Shown: positions 1 through 8,366 of the stretch, piece after piece
How the letters are laid out: every line of letters begins with the position of its first letter
Numbering within the stretch: the stretch's first letter is position 1
Source of the DNA: Nematocida homosporus
Taxonomy: Eukaryota > Microsporidia
Assembly (NCBI RefSeq): GCF_024244095.1
Contig: NW_026250689.1
Span: forward strand, 186,001 to 250,000
Reading direction: 5' to 3'
DNA: 64,000 nucleotides
Made by a program: the position numbers and the translations under genes
Notes under the pieces: model-generated
What the model was told of the DNA's origin: nothing
The model's database searches: none
Seen by the model: the letters and a program-made list of their open reading frames with translations, nothing else

Positions 1-1
1 A

Positions 2-3000
2 ACTCGATCTCTGAGTTTGATTAGATGTTGGCTTATTGGGTTATGTACTTTGCTGGTGCGGTTGCATTGGGTTGCGGCCAGTGGAATAACTGTAGAGACA
101 CGGGTGGTTAGTATTGGGTTAGATGCGGCAAATGTGATAGGGTTGCCGGATTCGAATAAGATGGTTGAGAATATGAAATTGATTGGGTTTAGCTTTGATA
201 ATGAGAACACGAGGGTAGTAGCTAGGCCAAATGATCCTGATCAGCCCGAGGAGTTGGAAGTGGATGCTAATCGAGCACCACATGTTGCCAGTTACGTGGT
301 TGAGGTAGCCTTGAACTCGAATATTTACTTTGCACTACCTGAATATTCAGATGTGGGGGCTGCTACGGCTGCTTTAGAGTTGCTAAGAACGATTGCCGTT
401 ATTAAGTTGTTCTGGGGTAAATGCGCTTATGTTACTTACACGACGTCCAATCTTGATTGCCATCAGATCAATATGCAAATACTATCAAGAGTTGTCAATC
501 TATTTGACTGTACAACTCTAGAACTTTGCTTGAAGCCTGATCTTGTGTCGTATAATAGAGAGTTAGATTTGGGGGCTTGCCGGGACGAAGCTCAGAAGAC
601 AATTGACCGGGCTATTTATAAATCGCAGTGTCAACTTAGGTTTTCATCTAATAGGAGTCTGGGACTTCCTGCTTTGATAGATCGTGGTATTGTTTTGTTG
701 CGGCCGATTTTAGGTGTTTTCTTAGTAGATAATGAAGTACATGATGCCCCTCTTCTTTATCATTTGCCATTAGTAGATGGATATTCGATCTACCTTTTGG
801 ACATTCCTAGTGACATCAATATTGACCTTGGCGTTCTGCAAACATCAGCGGCCAAATGCAGCTATATCACTCTTGAAACTTCTAGTGAAGCAAAACTAAC
901 TCTAACAGGCCTTGAAAATGCTGTTGATAAACATACTGGGCTCGTTCTGGAGGCTGATTGGGATATTTTAACTTATCTATGCAATAACAACGAGGCTCAG
1001 ATTCGAGTTCATACGCTTTTGGGAGTTGATGTTCAACCCCAAACGATTCAACCTATGCTTGATGCCGATCAAAAAGAGGCGCCTACTGAGCCAAAAATCA
1101 TTGCTACTACGGCCAAGACCCTCATCTCAGCCGATGTCCCGTGTAAATCCATGGATTACTATAAACAAATCTATACTCGAGAGGCCTACGCTAAATTCGG
1201 TATCATGGTTGAAACAATCAATATTGCTTATGAGGACAACCGTACTGATTTATTCGAGACCCTAGATACGCTTCGTGGTATCAATGCTTTAAAACGCATA
1301 CCAGAATCTATTTGGTTAGGGGACGTGCAATGTTATGGCAAGGATCTCGACGGACCCGATTGGAAGCTTCAAGAAACAGTTAGCATCCGACTTAACCACG
1401 CTAGTTTAGATCACAGTCTCACTAACTACACAGAACATCAGCACATGTGCTTTTGTCAACACATAAACTATAAAACCCTTGAAATTAAGGGCGGGAGAGT
1501 TCCATGCGAGAATCAAATAGGCAGCTGCATACGCCTTCTTAATGCCTTTCGTTCCATTACGGCCCAAAAGCTTAAGATCTCAAATGCTCGTGATAATGAC
1601 CAAACCCCCATCAACTTTGTTATGGACAAGCTAAAAACCCCCACTACCAACCATCCCAAATGGCCTCTATATGTTGGTACTTTAGTACTAGATAACGTTG
1701 ATGAATCCATTGTCTACTGGGTGTTACAACGGTACATCTTTTCGGAGTCAATGCACCTACATCTTCTGAACCTTCACTTTAGCAATCTAGCCGTTGCTCA
1801 AATTCTCTCACTCCCTGAAGCCCAAAACATAACGATGCTTGTGGTTAATGGCTTCCCCGAACTAGACGAGGTCAAGTACTTCAATCAGCAAGACAAAATC
1901 ACAACATTCTCCTTGTTCAAGTATATTGAGGAAGAAGTAGCCAAGGACACTCCAATAGAGAGTCTTGGTCTGCACAAACTATGCTTGCAACTAGCTGATG
2001 CTAACACTAGCTTGTATAGTGATGTCTTAGACGCGCTTGGAGTTTATAGCATTCTGCCTCTGGCCATGTCATTTGGGCATTACACAAAATGGACGTCAAC
2101 AAAGCATGCTACTAACCCAATACACCGGGCTAAATTTACGCTTTCTGGCACTACTATAGAGGCTTTAAAAACAGATCTTGCCAAGTATGGCATTAAAGGA
2201 TCGTTTCAATTAAACACAAGCCAGTCAGAACATTCTCAGCAGTCTCAAGCACCTTCTAACCAAAGACAGTCCGTTGTGGAGTTACTTTTGCAATTTAGTG
2301 ACACCTTCTTCTTAACCGATACTGATTTTGTAACTATTGTTCGATGGGTGGCCTGCCACTTTAAGGACGTAGCCACTATCTGGCTAGCAAATGTTAAAGT
2401 GTCTGATGAAGAGCGGGCTGTTATAACCTCGCGCAACTATTTGTTCAAGGATTTAGATATGCTCAATAGAATTCTAGTAGAGAGAGCGGCACCAGATGAA
2501 CCCCCTCTAAACCTACTAACCCGACTACACCGCATTATCTTAGTAGCGGGTGTCTCTAATCCCGTCCATGCGATTGTTACAATGCAACCTACCTTGTTAA
2601 CCCAATTTATTTGTCATCAAGAAGAGCTTAATAACCATATTCCCAGCTATCCCAATACTGAGACATCCATTCGAAAGATTATAAACTATATCATGCACCA
2701 GCAGCCCCCTTATGAGTGCGCAGTTTGCCTTGAGGCGCTTGATGGGCTAAAAGTCGAACCTAAAGAACAAGACCAAGAAGATGGAAATGATAATGATGAC
2801 GAGCCACCCACTAAGAAACCACGCCCCAGTATGGGTTCCGAAAGCCAAGATGAAAATCCACAAGGACACCCCGTAATGATATGTTATTTCAAGTGTGGGC
2901 ATCCATTGCATAGTAAATGTGCAATTGGCGTTATGAATATGCAGAACAACAACTGCCCGACTTGCCGGCAGCCAGTAGTGTACAAGAATGCTCATCAGCT

Positions 3001-3202
3001 TATGAGTGTTCCATTAACTACATTGGTTTTTGCTGAGGACAGTATTAGCAATGTCACAGTTGACCGCGAATGGCTGAGAACCATGAGTTGCTGGAGTGAA
3101 CAAGTGCTTTTATACGTCGCTTATAGAGACAGGTCTGATTTTGCCACTACAATCAGCAGCGAAATAGTGTACGATCACACTCGCCCCATCCATATCATTT
3201 AA
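2..3202 (+). CDS. Secreted RING-H2 finger protein, 5' partial
   Basis: The frame is open to the left window edge with no in-frame ATG before residue 49 (numbered from base 17), so the true start lies upstream. The first visible residues are hydrophobic (WLIGLCTLLVRLHWVAASG) and read as the end of a signal peptide. A long leucine-rich middle with no recognised fold follows. A RING-H2 finger sits at about residues 901-983: CAVC, then an acidic, Lys/Arg-containing insert, then CGHPLHSKC and CPTC, giving the C3H2C3 ligand order. RING proteins of this type act as E3 ubiquitin ligases. With a secretion signal, it may act outside the parasite cell or in the secretory pathway; that is inference. AATAAA lies 10 bases after the stop. 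Confidence 0.75.
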   Translation, partial: TRSLSLIRCWLIGLCTLLVRLHWVAASGITVETRVVSIGLDAANVIGLPDSNKMVENMKLIGFSFDNENTRVVARPNDPDQPEELEVDANRAPHVASYVVEVALNSNIYFALPEYSDVGAATAALELLRTIAVIKLFWGKCAYVTYTTSNLDCHQINMQILSRVVNLFDCTTLELCLKPDLVSYNRELDLGACRDEAQKTIDRAIYKSQCQLRFSSNRSLGLPALIDRGIVLLRPILGVFLVDNEVHDAPLLYHLPLVDGYSIYLLDIPSDINIDLGVLQTSAAKCSYITLETSSEAKLTLTGLENAVDKHTGLVLEADWDILTYLCNNNEAQIRVHTLLGVDVQPQTIQPMLDADQKEAPTEPKIIATTAKTLISADVPCKSMDYYKQIYTREAYAKFGIMVETINIAYEDNRTDLFETLDTLRGINALKRIPESIWLGDVQCYGKDLDGPDWKLQETVSIRLNHASLDHSLTNYTEHQHMCFCQHINYKTLEIKGGRVPCENQIGSCIRLLNAFRSITAQKLKISNARDNDQTPINFVMDKLKTPTTNHPKWPLYVGTLVLDNVDESIVYWVLQRYIFSESMHLHLLNLHFSNLAVAQILSLPEAQNITMLVVNGFPELDEVKYFNQQDKITTFSLFKYIEEEVAKDTPIESLGLHKLCLQLADANTSLYSDVLDALGVYSILPLAMSFGHYTKWTSTKHATNPIHRAKFTLSGTTIEALKTDLAKYGIKGSFQLNTSQSEHSQQSQAPSNQRQSVVELLLQFSDTFFLTDTDFVTIVRWVACHFKDVATIWLANVKVSDEERAVITSRNYLFKDLDMLNRILVERAAPDEPPLNLLTRLHRIILVAGVSNPVHAIVTMQPTLLTQFICHQEELNNHIPSYPNTETSIRKIINYIMHQQPPYECAVCLEALDGLKVEPKEQDQEDGNDNDDEPPTKKPRPSMGSESQDENPQGHPVMICYFKCGHPLHSKCAIGVMNMQNNNCPTCRQPVVYKNAHQLMSVPLTTLVFAEDSISNVTVDREWLRTMSCWSEQVLLYVAYRDRSDFATTISSEIVYDHTRPIHII

Positions 3203-3499
3203 GTTTAACCCAATAAATCATTTGAGTTAGTGCTACAATAGGACTGTTTTGAGTCAATCTGATCGTGGCCGAATGGGCTATCAATATTATAAGTTGCTGG
3301 ACAATTGTGACAAGGGAATGGGGTCGATCTTTTGCGGCAAACCGGCCAGCAATAAGGAAATATTAGGATACATTGTGTAGGCATTATGTTCGAAGTAGGA
3401 CAGCAACAAGCCGAACTGCAATCCGATAAGAATAAGTCAGCAGTTAGAGTAACCAGATCAAGACTATAGCAAGTAGCCTCTTTTTTTGCCTACGTTTTG
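3203..3499. other. Intergenic, no gene seen
   Basis: Short unique AT-rich spacer ending in a T7 tract just before RIX7. AATAAA at 3212-3217 serves the upstream gene. Confidence 0.45.
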
Positions 3500-5137
3500 A
3501 TGTCTGAATACAATAAGCGATTAAGAGAGACTTATCTGCAAAAACAAGAGTTAGGCGAACGAGAGCGAATGATAGCGCAAAATACAGTACAGTTTGCGGA
3601 TTTAGGGGGTGTTTCTCTGCAACAAGAGGAAATAGTCAAAAGCATTCGGTTGCCATTAGAGAAACAGAAGTATTATGAGTATATTGGTATTAAACCGGCC
3701 GTTGGAATTATTGTCCATGGACCAAGCGGGTGTGGAAAGACAGTCTTTGCTAAGGCAGCAGCCAATGAGTGTCGGCTGCCAATTATTCGGTTAAACCGAG
3801 CCGATTTAGTAGCCAAAGGAAATCCACCCGAAGATGCCGCTAAGGACTTGTTGAAAAAAGCCGAAACAATGTCGCCTTCAATTGTGTTCATTGATGAGAT
3901 AGATACATTTTGCCAGCCACGAGAGTCTTTAGAGAGTGAAGGAGATAAACGGGTGGTCTGCCGTATGATTGAGATAATGGACAGTTTGCCAAAAGGAGTG
4001 ATTATAGTAGCCACAGCCACTACTATTGGTGAGATAGACCCGGCTTTACGCCGAAGTGGACGATTAGAGAAGGAGGTGGCTCTATGTGTGCCTTCAGAGT
4101 TAGAGCGACTTGATATTGTTAAGAAGATCTTGCGGGGAGTAAGGCATGCTTATTTAGACTATTATGCAATTGCTAAGGGCACACCAGGATTTGTTGGCGC
4201 AGACTTACGGTCTTTAATCACTGAAGCCGGTAATTTGTGCCTACAACGAGTGTTTGCAGCGGGCCTAGCAGAGAATCTAGAGAACTTTGCTATTGCACAA
4301 GAAGACGTTCAGATGGCTTTAGGGCGAGTACAGCCAAGTGCGTTAAAGGAAGGATTTGTGGTTACTTCCGATGCTAACTTTGATGATATTGGGGCACTAA
4401 ATCGAGTGAAGAAGGTTCTAGACATGGCAATTGTTCAACCGTCTCTCTATCCCGATCGATTTATCCAGGTAGGAATTAAACGACCGGCCGGAGTACTTCT
4501 GTATGGGCCACCCGGAACAGGCAAAACCATGCTAGCTCGAGCCATTGCCAGTAAGTCCCATTGTAACTTCATTTCCGTTAAAGGACCAGAACTAATCAAC
4601 ATGTACTACGGAGAGAGTGAACGTGCCATAAGAAAACTCTTCGCTCGAGCCCGAGCTTCACAACCGTGTGTGATCTTCTTTGATGAAATTGACTCTATTT
4701 GTGGCCGACGAGGTGGTAATTCTAGCCGGTACACCGATACGCTAGTCAATCAGATCCTAGTTGAAATGGATGGTTTAGAGGAGAGAGGAGCAGTCTACTT
4801 AATTGGAGCCACAAACCGTATAGATATTATTGATCGGGCTTTACTTCGGCCAGGTCGATTTGATCGGGTAGTTGAAGTAGAGGCCCCTTCTGATGACGAT
4901 TTAGTCGAGATTCTTGCTAAGAAGTTAACCAAACTAGCCACTGATGAAACAGTCGATCCAAGCAAGCTACCTATGTCCGGGCTAACAGGAGCCGAAGTAG
5001 ACCTACTTGTTCGCGAAGCCGGGCTAATCTGTCTAGAGGAGTGTCCTTCTACTGACAGCCCACGCATTTCTCAAGACCATCTCCTCGCCTCACTCCAAGT
5101 CGTCCTAGATAAGAAAGAACGTCTACTCAATCGCTAA
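3500..5137 (+). CDS. RIX7: RIX7/NVL-type tandem AAA ATPase
   Basis: Two AAA modules in 545 aa. Module 1 has Walker A GPSGCGKT (residues 74-81) and Walker B VFIDEID; module 2 has GPPGTGKT (336-343) and VIFFDEID. The linker QPSALKEGF and the motif GFVGADL are characteristic of Rix7/NVL rather than Cdc48. In yeast Rix7 strips Nsa1 from nucleolar pre-60S particles. The protein lacks the long N-terminal domain of yeast Rix7 (about 840 aa), as expected in a reduced genome. A TTG three bases upstream is in frame, but the ATG at 3500 is the credible start. It lies just downstream of a T-rich tract. Confidence 0.85.
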   Translation: MSEYNKRLRETYLQKQELGERERMIAQNTVQFADLGGVSLQQEEIVKSIRLPLEKQKYYEYIGIKPAVGIIVHGPSGCGKTVFAKAAANECRLPIIRLNRADLVAKGNPPEDAAKDLLKKAETMSPSIVFIDEIDTFCQPRESLESEGDKRVVCRMIEIMDSLPKGVIIVATATTIGEIDPALRRSGRLEKEVALCVPSELERLDIVKKILRGVRHAYLDYYAIAKGTPGFVGADLRSLITEAGNLCLQRVFAAGLAENLENFAIAQEDVQMALGRVQPSALKEGFVVTSDANFDDIGALNRVKKVLDMAIVQPSLYPDRFIQVGIKRPAGVLLYGPPGTGKTMLARAIASKSHCNFISVKGPELINMYYGESERAIRKLFARARASQPCVIFFDEIDSICGRRGGNSSRYTDTLVNQILVEMDGLEERGAVYLIGATNRIDIIDRALLRPGRFDRVVEVEAPSDDDLVEILAKKLTKLATDETVDPSKLPMSGLTGAEVDLLVREAGLICLEECPSTDSPRISQDHLLASLQVVLDKKERLLNR

Positions 5138-5289
5138 TACTAACCACCCCATCCAAACCCAATACTAAACCCACCCCACCCCATTCTAACACAATACTAA
5201 ACACAACTCAATCTAATACTAAATCTACAAATGATATCGTTTAATAATCAAACAAAGACATCTACCAAAGACAATGTGCTTAGCATCTA

Positions 5290-6348
5290 TCAGTAGGGCG
5301 AAGAACTACTTTTCAAAACTAGTCCTAAGACCAGTCCTAAAACACCCCCAAGTACCCCAGCAATACCAAGCATAGGGATAGTATTTCGCTGGGAAGGACT
5401 AACTACCTCTTCCAATGGACTACTTAGAGGAGTAATAGGAGTAGTACTAGTGGCCATATCACTAGTAGGCGGATTAACTGGCTGTGTGCTGTGTGAAAAG
5501 ATAGAGTCGTATTTAGCCAGAATATCACTAGGATTAGCCGGTTTAGGACTGGGTGTACTTGGTGCTGGTATTTTATCAGATAATTCGTTCAATAAAGTGA
5601 TCATCTTATTATTAAAGTTGGTCTCATACTCTTTAAGACCGCGTAAAGCCGAATAAGACTCAGTCACAGGCTCCTTCTTTGCTAAAATATCCGATATCTT
5701 ACCTATCACCTCTGAAAAGTGCTGATTGTTACCCATTTGGGACATAGTTGTATCTAAGTACCTTTTAGAGCAAATATCCGTCTCTTTAATCGCTCTTAGT
5801 TCTTCAGTGCGTCTGTTCCTGTCTCTAATACGCTTCTCCAAAAAACTGTCCTTATCTTCCCGACGCAGTTCATTACGCCCCAGCTCCTTTAATTGGTTGC
5901 CCAAATGAATACCCATCCCCGTAACAGTCTGCTCCTCTAACTTTTCCACCCCCTTATCAATATCATTGATAATACTTTTGAATTCCAATTGTGATTCATC
6001 TTTGCCATCCTTATCTCCAACAATGATTGTATTGTTTGTTTCTAAGCCATAATCTGGTGGACCTCTAATTGTATCATCAATTACACTCTTAGTAATTGGA
6101 CTGTTCCCGGCATTAGCTTTAATTATTACTTCAAGGATCTTCTTCATTTGCTCGCGATTGATATAGATGCCACGATGGGCAAAGAAGTTCTTCTTTACTT
6201 GGCCTAATAATTCACTCTTAATTGGAACGGGAAGAGTAGAAGAAATATCCTCTAAGCTTAAAATTAGCTTCTCAATAGTCAAACTCTTTCTATTCTCGAA
6301 TAATCGGTCTAAATAGCGCTCTGTTAGCGTACTAAAAGGCCCTTTCAT
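5290..6348 (-). CDS. Tail-anchored membrane protein, unknown function
   Basis: The 352-aa protein has a mostly helical, charged N-terminal two thirds with many Lys/Glu and Arg-rich stretches (about residues 165-195) likely to form coiled coil. A Pro/Ser/Thr-rich linker follows, then one C-terminal hydrophobic segment with Gly-Val-Leu repeats (GVLGGVLGLVLGLVLK) ending a few residues before the stop. There is no signal peptide. This is the layout of a tail-anchored protein with a cytosolic domain. I do not recognise the family. It converges with RIX7, leaving about 150 bases of A/C-rich DNA. The next minus-strand gene upstream is also tail-anchored. Confidence 0.7.
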   Translation of the reverse strand: MKGPFSTLTERYLDRLFENRKSLTIEKLILSLEDISSTLPVPIKSELLGQVKKNFFAHRGIYINREQMKKILEVIIKANAGNSPITKSVIDDTIRGPPDYGLETNNTIIVGDKDGKDESQLEFKSIINDIDKGVEKLEEQTVTGMGIHLGNQLKELGRNELRREDKDSFLEKRIRDRNRRTEELRAIKETDICSKRYLDTTMSQMGNNQHFSEVIGKISDILAKKEPVTESYSALRGLKEYETNFNNKMITLLNELSDKIPAPSTPSPKPANPSDILAKYDSIFSHSTQPVNPPTSDMATSTTPITPLSSPLEEVVSPSQRNTIPMLGIAGVLGGVLGLVLGLVLKSSSSPY

Positions 6349-6924
6349 TAAAAATAAAATGGGCTAGCATAAAGTAAAAGTAATCAAAAGCCCAACTGCA
6401 TATCAAAACGGAAGGGTTTATCTTAAGAAGTACATTTTATATTTGTTTATTTAATGGTGTTTGATCTTTTCCTTTTATAACAACTTGATATCCGAATTGG
6501 GTAATTTATTTTAAGATTAGTTTGAGTTGGGTTGGTTTAGTATAGGTTGGTTTGGGTTGGTTTAGTTTGGGTTGTGTTGTGTTGAATTGGATTGGGTTGG
6601 TTTAGTATTAGTTTAGTTTGGGTTGTGTTGGTTTAGGATTAGTTTAATATTGGCTTAGTATTGTCTTAGTATTGGGTTGATTTGGCTTAGTATTGGGTTA
6701 TAGTCCAAGTAAACACTATGCTAAGTCAATCAAGTCTCAGTCTAATTCAAACTCAACTCAACTCAGTCTAATTCAAACTCAACTCAACTCAACTTAACTC
6801 AACTCAATCTAATTCAAACTCAACCCAACCTCACCCAAACCAACCTCACTCAACCCAACTCAACTCAATACTTAACTAATACTAACTTAACTTAATGGAT
6901 AATGAATTGCTTTAGGGTGGTTGT
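6349..6924. repeat. Keto-to-amino low-complexity spacer
   Basis: G/T-rich words (TTGGGTTGGTTTAG) fill about 6500-6700, then the strand composition flips to A/C-rich (AACTCAACTCAATC) to about 6890. The two halves are partly complementary, so the spacer could fold back on itself. No gene seen. Confidence 0.6.
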
Positions 6925-7401
6925 TTATTTGCTAAAGTATCCGGAGAGAAGGGCATATGCGATCAAGCCGAGGATGCCTAAAATAACTAGGACAACGATG
7001 AAGATGCCGACACCATGGGCTAGAGATTTGAGCTTACTGGGATTGCGTAGACGTAGAAGGTCATCGATGAACTCAGTATGCATATAGAGGATGTAGGCAG
7101 ACATGGCATCGGATTTGTATTTGGGCTGGAGGTCTTTGTATCTTTCGACTTCTTCTAGAGTAACTACGTAGTAGTCTTTTTCACCTAGTTTGACCTTCTT
7201 GCGCTTCATACCTTCCTTTTGGGAAAGAGTCTTAGTAAGATGGGCAACTGGAACTGGCTTAGGCTGGTTGGTGCTGGGTGCAGGTGCTGGTTCAGCTGGC
7301 TTATTGGGCTCTGGTTTTGTGTCGGGCTTCTCTATGGTAGGTGGAAGCGTAGTGGTACTTTCGGGGGGGTTTAGTACAGTGGGTGCTTTCTCTTCGGGCA
7401 T
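6925..7401 (-). CDS. Small tail-anchored protein, unknown function
   Basis: The open frame begins at a TTG (7446), but the first ATG is at 7401, giving 158 aa. The N-terminal third is Pro/Glu/Lys/Thr-rich and probably disordered. The middle is charged (KVKLGEKDYYVVTLEEVERY). One strong membrane span near the C terminus (VGIFIVVLVILGILGLIAYALL) ends about six residues before the stop. The layout suggests a tail-anchored protein. A TATAAAT-like element and a TCCCTGA motif lie upstream on the coding strand (about 7410-7440). The family is not recognised. Confidence 0.65.
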   Translation of the reverse strand: MPEEKAPTVLNPPESTTTLPPTIEKPDTKPEPNKPAEPAPAPSTNQPKPVPVAHLTKTLSQKEGMKRKKVKLGEKDYYVVTLEEVERYKDLQPKYKSDAMSAYILYMHTEFIDDLLRLRNPSKLKSLAHGVGIFIVVLVILGILGLIAYALLSGYFSK

Positions 7402-7506
7402 AGATGATGCTTGCTTCTGCCATTTATAGAGATCAGGGACCAGCAATCGTCCAATAAACAGACTAAATCAGGAAATAAGTGGGCGATGGACCAAGTGTTT
7501 TTTTAA

Positions 7507-7974
7507 ATGCCAGCTCGAGGGGCCGATGGCCAACCAGTAACTAAAATAGCCGAAATACCCCGGGAATTTGAAGAGATAGAAGGGGCTTTTGATATAGACA
7601 ATATTCAACTAATTGATTACGGATTGAAGGATGACGAACTCTTCAAAAACTTAAAGATGAGCTCAGATGGAAGTATTGATGATTTAGATGAAAACAAGAT
7701 ATACGAAAATGAGCTAGCCATGAGTGAAGATGAGATTGAGAGGATTAGAGGACCTGGTCGGAAAAGTCATGTTCGAGGTGGTGTAGGACTTTCAGAGATG
7801 GATACCCAGACCAATCGCATTCTTAGCTTGAACAGCGATGTAGGGAATGACATCTGCAAAGAGAATCTGCGTAAAATACACTTCTATCTGGATGAGGATG
7901 AAAAGCGAGAGAAAGCTCTTGAAGAGGAGATCAGCAGGACACTCGGGTATTTGCAGCAGAACAGAACTAAATAA
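7507..7974 (+). CDS. Acidic hypothetical protein
   Basis: A 155-aa acidic protein with no membrane span or signal peptide. It has a cluster of Asp/Glu in the middle, a central RGPGRKSHVRGGVG patch, and a C-terminal charged helix (DEDEKREKALEEEISRTL). The ATG sits directly after a run of T and AA, a start context seen at several genes here. The stop codon is embedded in AATAAA. I do not recognise the family. Its composition would suit a small nuclear or adaptor protein, but nothing in the sequence settles that. Confidence 0.6.
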   Translation: MPARGADGQPVTKIAEIPREFEEIEGAFDIDNIQLIDYGLKDDELFKNLKMSSDGSIDDLDENKIYENELAMSEDEIERIRGPGRKSHVRGGVGLSEMDTQTNRILSLNSDVGNDICKENLRKIHFYLDEDEKREKALEEEISRTLGYLQQNRTK

Positions 7975-7975
7975 A
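7970..7975 (+). terminator. AATAAA overlapping the stop codon
   Basis: The stop TAA at 7972-7974 lies inside AATAAA, and G/T-rich DNA follows for about 250 bases. This matches the two-part poly(A) signal layout of AAUAAA plus a downstream GU-rich element. Confidence 0.55.
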
Positions 7976-8366
7976 GATAAGTGTACATTTACTATTGAGT
8001 TGAGTTGGTATTGGGTTGGGGTGGTATTGAGTTGAGTTGAGTTGAGTTGTGGTGAGGTGAGGTAAGGTAAGGTAAGATGAGGTGTGTATTGGGTTGGGTT
8101 GGTGTTGAGTTGTGATAAGGTGAGTTGGTATTGGGTTGAGTTGGTATTGGGTTGAGTTGAGTTGTGATAAGGTAAGATGAGGTGTGTATTGGAGTGGGTT
8201 AGGTTGAGTTAGGTTAAGGTGGTATTAGGTTAGGATGGGGTGAATTAAGTATTGCAAGTGGTAATCATTTATTAGTGGTTGATTGTAGTTATGGTTTATT
8301 GGTGGTTTATTGAATAGATACTAGTAGTAAAGAGATGATAGAAGGTAGTAAGTGGTGAGTGGATAC
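7976..8366. repeat. G/T-rich low-complexity spacer
   Basis: TTGAGTTGGTATTGGGTTG-type words between the convergent 7507 and BMS1 genes. No gene seen. Confidence 0.55.

Noticed and set aside
6349..6924. Telomere-like repeats (TTGGGTTGG words)
   Set aside because: The words are irregular and occur in every spacer following gene orientation, not as a terminal array.
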